This document shows, piece after piece, positions 10,256 through 21,463 of a stretch of DNA of 64,000 nucleotides (position 1 is the first letter of the stretch; every line of letters starts with the position of its first letter). The position numbers and the translations under genes were made by a program. The notes beneath the pieces are model-generated. The model made no database searches. It had not been told where the DNA came from and worked only from the letters and a program-made list of their open reading frames with translations. Source of the stretch: Toxonevra muliebris (taxonomy: Eukaryota > Arthropoda > Insecta > Diptera > Pallopteridae); assembly GCA_963691655.1 (NCBI GenBank), contig OY829328.1, positions 74,838,400 through 74,902,399 of the forward strand, read 5' to 3'.

Positions 10256-11515
10256 TTGGGAGTATGAATGTAAAAACTCGTAATTGTGACTAACTTCATA
10301 TCTATCATACGCGCCATTTTTTTGACATTGACAGCTATTCTATCTCGAAGAGCGACAAAAATACTATAAGCATTGATCTGTCAAATAATTTTCATAATTT
10401 TACAAAAGTGTTTTACTATAGCTGAAAATGTCGAATTTCGTGCCAACAAAACAACAATTGCGGGAAGTTTTAATTTGCTTCTTCCATTTAAAGAAAAACG
10501 CAACTGAAGCACATCGTTTACTCACTGAAGCTTATCCTGACTGTGCTATAGACGTTAGAATTTGTCAAAAGTGGTGATTTTGATGTTGAAGACAGGGAAC
10601 GTTCAGACGGCCCGAAAAAGTTCGAAGATGAAGAATTGAAGGCATTACTCGAAGAAGATTCATGTCAAACGCATCAAGAACTTTCAGAAACTTTAGGAGT
10701 TGATCAATCAACCATTTCTAAACGATTAAAAGTATTGGGAGTGATTCAAAAGCAAGGAAATTGGGTGCCGTACGAATTGAAGCCGAGAGACGTCGAACGA
10801 CGATTTTTCACATGTGAACTGCTGATTGAACGACAGAAAAGAGAGGGTTTTCTGCATCGTATTGTGACTGACGATGAAAAGTGGATACCCAAAGCGTAAA
10901 AAATCATGGAGACCACTCGGATATGCATCAACATCAACGGCAAAGCCGAACATCCATGGATCCAAGCTCATGCTGTGTATTTGGTGGGATATGAAAGGTG
11001 TCGTGTATTATGAGCTGTTGAAACCGAATGAAACGATCACTGGCCACCGCTACCGACTACAATTGATGCGTTTGAGCCGAGCATTAAAGGATAAGAGGCC
11101 AGAATATGAGAATAGACACGACGAAGTTATTCTTCAGCACGACAATGCTCGGCCGCATGTTGCAAGGCAAGTAAAAACATACTTGGAAACGCTGAAATGG
11201 GAAGTGCTACCCCACCCGCCGTATTCTCCAGACATTGTTCCTTCTGATTACCACTTGTTCCGATCGATGACACATGGCCTGGCTGAACAGCACTTCCGTT
11301 CTTTCGAAGAACTCAAAAAATGGGTCGATTCGTGGATAGTCTCAAAAGATGAGGAGTTCTTTCGACGCGGAATCCGTATGCTGCCAGAAAGATGGGCTAC
11401 CAGAAAGGTTGTGGCTAACAATGGACAATACTTTAAAGAATAAATTTATAATCACTTTTTCACAATAAATGTCCAAATTACCAAAAAAATACGAGTTTAT
11501 ACATTCATACTCCAA
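10256..11515 (+). mobile_element. Mariner (DD34D) element, copy A
   Basis: The element runs from TTGGGAGTATGAATG (10256) to its mirror CATTCATACTCCAA (11515), with TA at 10254-10255 and 11516-11517. The two ends differ by one missing G and one substitution. The interior is closely similar to copies B (27679-28968, minus strand) and C (45826-47091). It carries one damaged transposase gene. Confidence 0.92.
10428..11443 (+). pseudogene. Mariner transposase, copy A, two deletions
   Basis: The frame starts MSNFVPTKQQL at 10428 and ends FKE-stop at 11441-11443. Against copies B and C it has lost about 20 bases near 10567 (the QVWYARF segment) and 11 bases near 10885 (the WIRYD segment just after the first catalytic Asp). 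Both shift the frame. The rest is well kept: WVPYELKPRDVERR linker, LQHDNARPHVA (Asp codon 11141-11143) and YSPDIVPSDYHLF (Asp codon 11246-11248), 34 residues apart as in mariner DD34D enzymes. The conserved GDE motif reads DDE here. The protein would be a DNA-cutting transposase but cannot be made intact. Confidence 0.9.
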
Positions 11516-11517
11516 TA

Positions 11518-12569
11518 CATTTTATTTGTATACAAATTGAACAAATTATTTAAATATTTTTTTTTTTGAAATTAAAATTTAATTCAAATAGCAGTAAAAT
11601 TTCAAACTGTCAGTCAGCAGCAAACGTAGCTGAACATAAAATTAATGATATTTTGGGAAAAAACGAAACTACTCAACAATGTTAAAAGCTTCAATTTATT
11701 TAATTTACTATTTCATTGAAGCACGCACATTTCCACACATATGAACACACACACAAACACAGTTTATGTGTATGTGTAAATGGTAAATGTCATGCCTGCA
11801 TGTCATACAATGACAGTAAAACAAACAACAATTGCAGGTGAAATTGAAACATTAACATTTCCGGTCAATGGAGACATTTGCACTTGCATTACAAATACAA
11901 ATAAACAAATCAACAAAAAATCAGCGCCATCCACGGTTTGGTAATATCATTACTAACGCAATAGATGCAGTAGTTGGTGGTAGTAGTAGTAGAAATCATA
12001 GGATTAAAAATTAAGTTTTACATACATATGCACGCACATGAATGTATGTATATGCATTTTGAATGCATTCTGAAACGTAGAATTGCAACTTTATTGCACT
12101 AAACCGCATTAAATTACTGCACAATTCAGTTTTGTGTTGCTTTCCCATGCGCTTCTGAACGCTAAATAAACGAGAATGAATTTGATTTCGAATTCAAAAG
12201 CTGCGCTTTCAGTGCATAGAAATGTAAAAGCTCATAAACATTCCGTTTTATTGTCGTTTTTGTTGCGGTATTGATGCGTTTGTTGTGCGGATGTTTTGAA
12301 CTGACAAATATTTATGTACGTGCGCGAATTCTCTACTATTTTTTATTTTTATATTTTTTTTTTTCGAAGTGTGAAATACGTGACGACTGGAATTTGTTGC
12401 CAACCAACCAAAATAATGTGTTTTATGTGTGTGACATGGCATTTCAAACCAATCACTTTTTGTAGTTTTATTTGTAATCTAATTAATGTTATATTTGTAT
12501 TTAATGAAAGAATTCCACATATGAATATAACTTCTAGACGGCCTCCCAACGAAATACTAAACGGTGGTC
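11518..12569. other. Non-coding spacer
   Basis: AT-rich DNA with short CA runs near 11745-11762 and a TAG triplet run near 11978-11992. Overlapping short frames at 12248-12574 on both strands have no recognisable content. Confidence 0.4.
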
Positions 12570-13180
12570 CCTAGAGGAGCCTTCCGTCGGACGATAGGAG
12601 ATGTTTAGTGGGTCGAAGTCTCGCACTGATTTTGGCTTTCAATGCTTTTACTCCTCGTGAAAAAAAACCCAGACACATATTTCTCTGAAGCCCAGTCAGA
12701 GAAGACTCTGAAGCCCATAGACTTAACCAATGTTATTCTCCACCATACTACGGTGTGCGCGAGATCTTCAGCTCGATGTGCGTCTTCTAGGCTAGGTAGT
12801 ACTGGCTGGCCGCAGCCATGCTTAGACCTTTTGATCCTTAGCGATACCAGATAGGAGTCCTTTAGGAATTATTTAGCGAGTGTATACGTTGTTTAAGATG
12901 CGAGTGTGGTTAGTAAACTTTAGATGACAGTTCGCCCTCAGTTTAGCGACCACGTTCAGACCCTCAAACTGGGGAGTCCTAGCGAGCGCGGGACAGGAAC
13001 AAAGAAGATGCTCTAGAGTTTCCTTCGTATTCTGCTATATACATTTCCTGCACCTTTCATTTTTGATTAGTTTTAGTTTAAACGCGTGAGATGCCATCAA
13101 ACAATGGCCAATTACTGTTCTGCAGTCCTTGCAATTGAACGATAAAACAGATTTTACGTACCTCTCGCTATAGGGGTCAC
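12570..13180 (-). pseudogene. LINE C-terminal fragment, zinc-knuckle region
   Basis: On the minus strand, broken frames read NCKDCRTVIGHCLMASHAFK, then ERCRKC with KETLEHLLCSCPALAR, and further on LKFTNHTRILNN. The Cys-rich C-x2-C, H, C arrangement after the reverse transcriptase/RNase H part is typical of jockey, I and R1-type LINEs. No full frame survives. The 3' untranslated part runs toward 12570; no clear tail was seen. Confidence 0.7.
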
Positions 13181-13633
13181 TCATAACTTTAGCGATTTAG
13201 CATGTGGGTATATTCCTTCACCTAGGTTTCGCTTTCTTCCACATGCATTCTTCCAGGTTACAATTAGCTATCTGAAGAGGCATCAGTACTTCACTGATTT
13301 AAATTCTCTGGCAACTTAGTTTAATTTTTCGCGATTTTGTCGGCAATCTGTGACAGCTGAATACGTGTAGCAGCGGACACAGGCAAGTAGCTTCGCAACA
13401 TAACTTGACGGTAGGACCGAAGAGTGGGCATCATGAAGAACGATAAGTGACGTTTCGGAGCGGTATACCCAGCCACTCGATAATTGACGCTACCTGACTA
13501 CTGAGTATATAACGGAACAAGTAGAGACGTTTGGATCGGTTCATCCGCCCGACGGACCCCTGCGACATATCAAGTTACAGATGTTGATATTGGACATTAG
13601 AAGGAAGGACGACTCGAAAGTCAGGCACTGTAC
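13181..13633. other. Unassigned sequence, possibly LINE-derived
   Basis: Composition is more balanced than the surroundings and continuous with the LINE fragment to its left, so it may be more of that element upstream on the minus strand. No motif could be identified. Confidence 0.3.
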
Positions 13634-13635
13634 TA

Positions 13636-14927
13636 AAGCGCGGTTCATGCCAAATTGGCACGCTTTGTTGTGGTCACCACGTCGCCCCTAGTCATAAGAA
13701 CAACATATTTTTTACTGGGATTTGATAACAATACCGTTACCGTTAGTTGATAAATTTTTCATATTAATTGATCGCAAGTTAGTGATTGTGTGCACAATGG
13801 AAGCTGCAAATAGAAAATTTGATTGTGAACAAATTTATTGAAAATCCGTCGTGGTCTGGTTCAAAGATTGCGTAAGTGTTAAATATCTCCAAAAGAACGG
13901 TATGTAGAGTTATAAAACGATATAAAGAAACTCTTAGTGTTGAAAGAGCTAAAAAAGTTGTGAACAAAACGGGAACAACCAACCTACAATTAAAGGCAAA
14001 GATCTTGAGGTCCATCAAAAGCAATCCCGGACTATCGGATAGCGATCGTGCCAAAAAATTCAATTCCAGCATAATCTGGACTAAAGTGCTATCGTGCTAT
14101 AAAATATCCAAATAGAACAGACAAACAGAATTTGCTGGCCAAAAAACGTGCTCGTCTTCTTTATCATAATGTTTTGACCAAATTCAATGGATGCATTATT
14201 GTGGATGACGAATCATACGTAAAATTTGATCTTAAACAGCTTCCACGTCAAAAATTTTATATGGCAACGAATCGTGGTAATGTACCCTCAAAATTCAAGT
14301 ACATAAAAATGGATAAATTTGCAAAGAAAGCAATGGTGTGGCAGGCTATTTGCAGCTGTGGTCTCAAATCCAGGGCATTTGTGACATCCTCTTCTATGTC
14401 GTCTGATATTTACATCAAGAAGTGCCTTTCGAAACGACTATTTGCCATTTGTTCGTCACCATCATTCGCCAGTGAAGTTTTGGCCTGATTTAGCCAGTTG
14501 CCACTACTCTAAGAAACTAAGAAAACCATGGATTGGTATCAGACAAATAAAGTAGATGTAGTGCCCAAATTAAATGAATCCACCCAATTGCCCCCAGCTT
14601 CGACCGATCGAGAAATACTGGGCTATTACAAAATATAAGTTGAAGAAAAATGCAGGTATTGTCAAAAATGTGAATTCAATGTTACTAAAATGGAACCAAA
14701 TAGCCGCAAAAGTATCCAGAGCGGATGTTCAAAGGTTGATGGTTGATGGTCCATTAAAAGGAATACCCGGAACTTTTTGCACAACAAAGAAATTTAAATC
14801 TTTTAATATTATAGTATTAAAATACAATATTAAACTTATTATTTAATGCATTATTTGTTATTCTGAGTGTTCTGGTTAAAAAGATACAGCAACTTTCCTG
14901 CGTTCCAATTTTGCATGAACCGCGCTT
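13636..14927 (+). mobile_element. Tc1-like DD37E transposon, second copy
   Basis: Terminal repeats TAAAGCGCGGTTCATGC (13634-13650) and its mirror (14913-14929) match over 17 bases, including the flanking TA, and stay similar for about 29. It is the same family as the element cut by the left window edge. The two copies are in opposite orientation, about 13 kb apart. Confidence 0.92.
13797..14846 (+). pseudogene. DD37E transposase, degenerate
   Basis: The ATG at 13797 is shared with the left-edge copy, but an extra T soon after shifts the frame. About 38 bases are missing near 14073. Later parts are readable: CIIVDDESYVKF (Asp before Glu at 14207-14209), MVWQAICSCG, WPDLASCHY (Asp codon 14487-14489) and LRPIEKYW (Glu codon 14610-14612). 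An 8-base tandem duplication (CTAAGAAA) near 14511-14530 and a further extra base lie between the last two. Removing these restores the 37-residue spacing seen in the family. All three catalytic residues remain but in different frames, so it cannot give an active enzyme. Confidence 0.88.
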
Positions 14928-14983
14928 TAAAGCCCTAAGTTATGAAATAAAAGCAAGGAAGAGAGATAAGAAACATACCCAAG

Positions 14984-15052
14984 CAGAGAATCGAACTCGG
15001 GTCTCCAGAGACAAGAGTCTGGCTCTCTGCCACTAGACCGCAGTGGCGATGG
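14984..15052 (-). repeat. tRNA-like SINE unit, second type
   Basis: On the minus strand, GCGGTCTAGTGGCAGAGAGC resembles a pol III A box region and GAGTTCGATTCTC a B box, at tRNA-like spacing. It directly follows the body of SINE copy 3, where the other copies carry their LINE-like 3' end. It could be a tRNA fossil or part of a composite SINE. A working tRNA is unlikely because the arms pair poorly. Confidence 0.6.
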
Positions 15053-15055
15053 TTG

Positions 15056-15303
15056 TACTTACAGTTTAACGCCGATTCCGAACGGCGGTGTGGCAATTTT
15101 TTATCGGCTTGGTGATTTTGCCATTACTAACCAAGGAGTGTACTTGTACGCTATCTTTTAATTCTCATACACTTCATATTGATAGTGAATATAAGAAGTT
15201 TATGTGAATTAAAATCACCAGGCCAAGACGGGAATCGAACCCGCATTCTTCTGGTTGAAAGTTTTGTGCACTATCCACTAGACTATCGAGGTCGTCAAGT
15301 TAC
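15056..15303 (-). mobile_element. tRNA-derived SINE, copy 3, tail replaced
   Basis: The minus strand carries the same tRNA-like head (CTCGATAGTCTAGTGGATAG, B box GGTTCGATTCCCG) and body up to the GGAATCGGCGTTAAACTGTA segment. Copies 1 and 2 then continue to GTGGTATCACAATGGGCC and a CCTAA tail. Here the second tRNA-like unit takes its place. No target duplication was found. Confidence 0.8.
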
Positions 15304-16171
15304 TGGCGTACTCAACCACGCTTTACACGATCTACACGATATTTTAATTGAGATTATATTAAACACGTCAGACATGCTTCCAAATATATTTCCGCATTCT
15401 AGAATCGATTGCAGACTTTGAAAAAATATACATATATCCACTTATATCAAGCTTGAAATGTTGATCAGTATTTGAGTTATTCAAAACAATAAAGAAAATG
15501 CTGCAATATTAGCTCAAAAAAAATATTAATAATAACTAATTCGTAATGTCACCCTGGTGCAAAGCTAGAACGAGTCAACAATGTCAATGAATGTGTGTGA
15601 ATGTATGTGTGGAATTGAATGTTTTATATATATGTACGTATAGTTATATATGTATATAAATGCCAATAAATTTGATAACTTGCCTCATAAAAACATCATG
15701 GCACCATGGCGATATACGAGTATACGAAACATCTGCAAACTCAGCGTAAAAAAGAGTAAAGGAGCGTAAAAATATCCAAAGTCATATCACAAAAAACAAA
15801 AAAAGCACAATATAAAATATTAAAAATATTTTTTTTTTCATTTTTTTCGTAGTGTTTTAGGGTAAGTTGAAAGGCGTGAGGTTAGCAAAATTGTGTGATA
15901 ACAAGTTTTCGTTTGTTTTGCTTTTTGGTGTTTTTGCCGCATATTTTTGTTTTTCTTTTTTTTTTCTTCAAGCCTTTGTTTTCCTTGCGTTGGTTTCTTT
16001 TTTTTTTTGCGTATAGTTATGCAATAAAATTACAACAATATATGAATATGCGTGTGTGTGAACGCATAAAAAAGAAACAAGAAAACAAAAACAAAATTCT
16101 ATACACAAGAGTGTGAAAGTTACACACCAATACACGCGTACAGCTAAAGGAAAAAAGGGTACAAATGAATA
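15304..16171. other. Unassigned AT-rich spacer
   Basis: Contains short TATATG-rich and poly-T stretches (15620-15660, 15829-15848, 15955-16010). No gene or repeat end recognised. Confidence 0.4.
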
Positions 16172-16379
16172 CCAATACACAGTGGCGGGTCTAGGATTTG
16201 TGTTTGGGGAGAGGGGGCGAGGGGCTAGGCTGATTTTACTAAATTAAAAGATACATTTTTGGACTGAAAATCGACAAAAATCCAGACCTAGACCAAAAAC
16301 TAGTGCAAAAATTTTATGAATGCTCGAACGAACTTTCAAAATATATAAGTACACTAGCTGACCCGGCAGACGTTGTTCG

Positions 16380-17315
16380 CAGTGGCGTGCCTAGCATTTA
16401 CTGATGAGACAAGCCCAGTGCATTTATTTTACCAAACCAAAAAGACTAAAATTGACAATAAGGATGGAATGCTCTAGATCCCGATTGATGCATTGAAGAA
16501 GGAATATGGAAGCTCTGTTTGGACTTTACCAACGTTTTTAGACGTGCTAGAATATTGACATTAAAAATACAAAATGAGCATATAAATTCAGGAGGTGAAC
16601 GTAGAAAGGGAATTTTTGGACTTAAATTGATATAGGCTCCGCAAAGGTATCATTTAAAAAACAAATCGTTGAGTGATATACTATTTTTTAAACTAAACGA
16701 TAATTTCTCTTAATATAAACCTTATTAATAAAACTGCAAGTTATCAAATATAAGGAAATGTCAACGGAATGAAAAAATCCAAATTGCAAAGTAACTAAAT
16801 GTATGGATGTAAATAAGTAAAACTATTATTTGAAAAACCTTGTTTTGCTTCATTTTTAATTGAACCTGAACCGGAACACACTATTATTTTTTGCTTGAAC
16901 CTGAACCTGAACACGAACCCAAATTTAACCGGTTCGAAACTCTGCTAAAAACTAATGGCGCAAATAGGAGTAAAAGAAAGTGGAGTAAATACTTTCCAAA
17001 TGCCAAACAAAAACTGAAAGCCAGCTTTTAAGTTCTATATAAAATCATACATAGTAGTAGAAAATTGGTATGCTGCTTTGAAAACATACATTTTCAAATT
17101 TTAAAAGCCTCGTAAAAGCCAACTTGATGAACTGCGATAGCATGAATGCTTGTGTGTATTTTATACAGGGTAATACAAATAAAAATTTTTAAAAGAAAAT
17201 TATTCTTTCAGTTAAAACAAAAGTAGTAATTTTGTAAGTACATATTGTACAAATTTTCAGTTAACAATTCTTAAGCAAGCCCGACTTTTGGGCTTATATG
17301 GACGTACCGCTACTG
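16380..17315. mobile_element. hAT-like non-autonomous element, 936 bp
   Basis: It begins CAGTGGCGTGCCTAG and ends GGACGTACCGCTACTG, with a perfect 8-bp duplication GTTGTTCG at 16372-16379 and 17316-17323. Removing it joins GACGTTGTTCG to GCCCTTTC, an uninterrupted ACTAGCTGACCCGG repeat. The interior has a short phrase repeat GAACCTGAACC/CGGAACAC near 16862-16920. No coding frame. Confidence 0.82.
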
Positions 17316-17539
17316 GTTGTTCGGCCCTTTCTACGAAGAAGCGGGAAAATATATGTATATAATTTGAAGTTTATTTCAATGAAGAAAAATGAAGTTTCTT
17401 TTCAATGACCGTTCTAGAAGTTATATCTGATTCCAAAAACTATTTAAAAATTTGGACCCATTTGCTATTTATTATAAAAATAGAATTTATTATAGAACTT
17501 ATTACAGCGCCACCTATCGGATTTTGACATAGCTAGGCA

Positions 17540-17725
17540 GGTTCTTGAGATATTTCATAAATTAGTAGAAATAATAGTAGAAAATAACAATAAATTGTAG
17601 AAAAATTTAGTAAAAAAGTGGTAAAAAGTATAATCAGATAAAGTAGTAAAAAAGTAGTCGAATAAAAATTGAAAATGCTGCAAAAAATAAATTAAAATAG
17701 TAGTAGAAAATAGAAGTAGACCACG
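17540..17725 (+). repeat. GTAGTAGAAAATAG phrase array 1
   Basis: Degenerate repeats of a TAGTAGAAAATA-like phrase with variable spacing. It is the shorter member of a duplicated pair with 18270-18750. Confidence 0.7.
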
Positions 17726-18269
17726 GTGCAACACCCACTAATTCAACAAACTAAGAGAATTTTTTAAATCCGATATTGAGAAATAATACTTCCATACTAA
17801 GATATACCGTAATGAAAATTCAGGGTATATGGAAGGTGCCACACCCCCTTTATCAATCCCACCCATATTTTTGTTGTAGCATGGCATTGTTAATTCACGT
17901 TCTTGTACCAAATATCTGTACTGTGCTATAAATGATTCTTGAAATATACCCAAAAAATGGGAGGTGACACGCCTATTTTCCTAAAAGCTATATTTCATCC
18001 TCTTGTCGGTTAAGTCGTTCAGAAGTTACACGATTGCAAAACAAACACACAAAACTCCTCGATTATGTATTCAAAGATATGATGCCTGATGACTATTTAC
18101 CCAGTCGATCGGGTCATTCAACAGTAAGCTAGAAATTACAGCATTTTTTTTAGTGAAAAGGAATAACTTTTATGTGTATTATTTTGTTGAACAATTTTAT
18201 TATGGTTTAGTTGAATTACAGAAACAATCTTTCAAGACGCTCTATATTCATATCAAAAAGACCATACAC

Positions 18270-18750
18270 AAAGTAGTAGAAATAATAATAGAAAAAGGAA
18301 TGGAAAAAGTAGTAGAAAATAGCAGCAAAAAAGTAGAAGAAATTGGTAGTAGTACACGTAGTAGGAAAAAGAATAGAAAATAGTATTACAAATTGTTGTA
18401 AAGAATTAATAAAAAGGTACCAGAAAAAGTAGTAGAAAAATAGTTAAACATAGTAGTACAAAAATAGTAAAAATGGAGAAGAAAGAGTGGTAGAAATAAT
18501 AGTAAAAAATAGTAGTAGACAAAAAGTAGTAGAAAATAGTAGTGAAAAATAGTAGAAAGTAGTAGTAGAAAATAAGAAAACTTGTATTAAAAAAGTAGTA
18601 GAAAAAAAGTCGTAAAATAGTAGTAGAAAATATTGGTCGAAAAAATAGTAGAAAATAAGAAAAATTTGCAGAAATGAAAAAGTTTAAAAGTAGTTGAAAA
18701 TAGTAGTAGAAATAGTAGTAGAATTGGTAGTAGAAAATAAAAGTGAAGCA
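18270..18750 (+). repeat. GTAGTAGAAAATAG phrase array 2
   Basis: About 480 bases of drifting TAGTAGAAAATAGT-like words. The open frame on the minus strand (18406-18759) encodes Tyr/Phe/Leu-rich low-complexity sequence produced by the repeat and is not taken as a gene. Confidence 0.75.
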
Positions 18751-19762
18751 TGAAGCCATTAATCCAACAAACTGAAAGAATTTAAATTTTAGTACTGTAC
18801 CATAAATGCCTCCTAAGATATCTCATAATGGAAATTCAGGTTATATGGAAGGTGCCACACCCACTTTGTCAATCCTACCCATATTTGTTATACCATGGCA
18901 TTGTCAATCCTCGTTATTGTACCAAATTTCTGTAGCGTGCTATAAATGGTTCTTGAGATATACCCAAAAAACTATTAGAATTGTATGGGAGGTGCCACGC
19001 CCACTTTACTAAAAGCCATTATGAATAGCTATGAACCATCCTCCCCCCCCTAAGAAAATATATTTTAGAAATATGATTTCGATCGGTCCAGTCGTTCAGA
19101 AGTTACCCGATGACTTACACACAAAACTCTACGATTATATATAAAGATATGTATTCAAATCACTCGTAGCATCGATATCACTCTTGATATCGTCCTGGTG
19201 GTAAGAAAGTTTATCATCTCACAACTCCAAAAATCAAGCACTCTATTTTTATGAAAATTTAAATATAACGTATGAGAAATGAAATATGGACAAATGCATT
19301 TATGATAAAAAAATGATATTGTAATGAATTTGAAAATTTTGTTAGCACGTTTTATAATGGTGATATTAACTGTAGTTTACAAAAAAAAAATTATATCCAT
19401 AGCGATCGGCCTTCCTCACATTTTTCGGTACCTATCCCATCGCTCTTTGAATCCCATTTTGTATCGATTTCCTTAAGCACTTTTTTAATTTTTTGTATCC
19501 AGCACTCCACACTTTTGGCTTGATAGCCTTTCCCATATACTTTTCTTTTCAAATTCTCCCAAAAAGTTTCAATAAGTCTGAGTTGTGGTACGTTTGGAGG
19601 GTTGAAATATTTCGGTACATATTCAATGTTCATGGTGTCTAATGCATCCTGAGTTACTTTGGCATAATGGGCTGATGCCAAGTCTGGCCAAAAACCTATT
19701 TGATCCTTTTGGTGGTATTTTGCAATGAATGTTTTCAAAACTGGAAGACATTTTTGTACATA

Positions 19763-21046
19763 CCACATTGATCAAAAAGTTGCCGGAATAACCACCGTGT
19801 GTGGCGCTCCCATCGTTCCGATTTGAGTTTTGGTTTAGTTGGTACATCTGTTGTTGATATTCCCTCGAAATCTTAGCGTCATAGCTTGACATTTGCAAAC
19901 GTTACGTAGCCAAGAGTACATCTATCTCTGTGTGTGTTGGTGATTTTTTTTTAAATTTTATTAAATTGTATTGTATTAAATTTTGCGTAAAAAACGGATT
20001 TAATGGTGCGCGAACGTTGGAAATGTTGGAAAAATGTTTCGGCAACGATTCTCTAAAGAAAAGGGGCGTTTACCAGTGGCACGAGCGGTTCAAAAGTGGT
20101 CGTGAGTCAATCGAAGATAATGAACGCAATGGCAGATCATCGACATCGAAAACCGACGAAAAAGTTGATAAAGTAAAATAAATTTTGGTCAATAACCGCA
20201 AATTAACCATCAGAGAGATAGCGGAGGACTTGAGCATTGCTATGGATCCGTCCAAGACTTGGGTTTCCGTCGTGTAGCAGCAATGTTGATGCCAAAAGAC
20301 TTCAATTTCATGCAAAAAAGAGACCATGTTAACGTTGCAAAAGACTTGATTTGCGAGGCTGAATCCGATCCCACATTCATCAAAAGGATCATTACTGGAG
20401 ACGAGACGTGGGTTTATGAGTACGACACGTAATCCGAATCTGCGTTCACCAAATGAGCCGAGACCAAAAAAACCCACGTCGTTTTCAGTCAAAAAAGAAG
20501 GCAATGCTCACAGTTTTCATGGACTGACTACAACGGTGTAGTGGATAAGGAATTCTTGCCCAAAGGACAGACAGTAAACAAAGAGTATTATTTGGGCGTT
20601 ATGAGGCGTTTGCGTGAATCAATTTGCCGGAAGTGACCAGAATTGTGGACAGAAAACTCATGGATTTTGCACCATGATAACGCACCGTCGTACAGTGCCA
20701 TCATTATTCGTAATTTTTTGACGAAAAATGCAACAAATACCATTCAACAGCCACCGAATTCACCTGATTTGGCTCCCTGTGACTTCTTTCTGTTCAATCG
20801 AGCTAAAAAACCTTTACGGGGAACGCGTTTCAGCAGCCGAGAGGAAGTGATGGAAAAATCGCAGGAAGCACTGATGGACATACCGAAAACTGAATATAAA
20901 AAATGTTTTGAGGATTGAATCAAGCGCTGGCATAAGTGCATTGCAGTCGATGGAGATTACTTTGAAGGGGACAATATAGATTTAGATGAATAAACTTGTA
21001 TTTTTAATTTGATGAATAAATTCCGGGAACTTTTTGATCAAGGTGG
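19763..21046 (+). mobile_element. Mariner (DD34D) element of a second lineage
   Basis: The ends TACCACATTGATCAAAAAGT (19761) and the mirrored TACCACCTTGATCAAAAAGT (to 21048) match over 28 bases with two mismatches. TA lies at both edges. Ends and protein differ clearly from mariner copies A-C, so at least two mariner lineages have been active here. Confidence 0.9.
19955..20993 (+). pseudogene. Mariner transposase, second lineage, multiply broken
   Basis: The N-terminal frame reads IKFCVKNGFNGARTLEML, RGVYQWHERFKSGRESIED, typical of the mariner paired helix-turn-helix region, and stops at about 20179. Later pieces include ITGDETWVYEYDT (Asp codon 20400-20402), ILHHDNAPSYS (Asp 20676-20678) and NSPDLAPCDFFLF (Asp 20781-20783). 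The last two are 34 residues apart, the DD34D spacing. The end is CIAVDGDYFEGDNIDLDE with TAA at 20991-20993. Several stops (for example in VDKVK-stop-ILVNN and before IKRWHKC) and frameshifts inactivate it, though all three Asp codons persist. Confidence 0.88.
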
Positions 21047-21463
21047 TATAATTGAGAATTGACAGCTAAACAACCCTTAATAAACACTGGTCCACTTATG
21101 CCGCATTCGCTTATGGACAGCCATAAGTACCTTCCCAGGAAACTTTGTTTTGCGTATTTGCTTTACATTCTCAGGTGTTTCTTTATCAGAACACTCGAAA
21201 TAATATTTTGGCGTCCATTCATTTCCTTCAACGGTGAAGTAACTCTCGCACTTATAAAACGACTTCGCTGCAAAATAATTTTGGGAAAGAAGACGCAAGC
21301 GCGACTTCATGGCTGCTGATTGCCATTCTGTAACTTTTGGCACAACTTTTTTTGTTTTTTTCTTTACCCCCATGTCTAGCAAATATTTCTTGACCATTTT
21401 TTTTGATCCACTTTCGGGTACCGGGCAACAACCGCTTAAAAAATAATCCACAAATCGGACCAA

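Larger units (their letters stand above)
16353..19148 (+). repeat. Dispersed insect repeat, ACTAGCTGACCCGG type
   Basis: It starts CTAGCTGACCCGGCAGACG (16354) and ends near GATTATATATAAAGAT (19133-19148). From memory, this start and end occur in many insect sequences as a dispersed repeat whose class I cannot state with certainty. It is interrupted by the hAT-like insert at 16380-17315. The second half holds two diverged copies, about 1.0 kb apart, of a 330-bp segment with GGAAGGTGCCAC (17831 and 18847) and GTCGTTCAGAAGTTAC (18014 and 19091). Each is preceded by a GTAGTAGAAAATAG array. Confidence 0.5.
19391..21430 (-). pseudogene. DD37E transposase remnant, split by mariner
   Basis: The minus strand holds a third DD37E-type transposase. 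The 5' part (about 21430-21049) has VKKYLLDMGVKKKTKK, ESYFTVEGNEW and KFPGKVL, with a one-base shift near 21134 before LSISECGIS. The 3' part (19762-19391) has CLPVLKTFIAKYH, WPDLASAHYAK and NVPQLRLIETFW, with 37 residues between Asp and Glu. The mariner at 19763-21046 separates them. Taking it out with one TA restores the reading across the junction (VNSQLY to VQKCLP). The usual D-D-E-S of the first catalytic site reads K-C-E-S, so the enzyme was already dead or later mutated. The N-terminal DNA-binding part is missing and the repeat array abuts at about 21430-21464. Terminal repeats were not found. Confidence 0.85.

Noticed and set aside
18406..18759. 117-codon minus-strand Tyr/Phe-rich frame resembling a membrane protein
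   Set aside because: It is the complement of the TAGTAGAAAATA array. Hydrophobicity is a by-product of the repeat.
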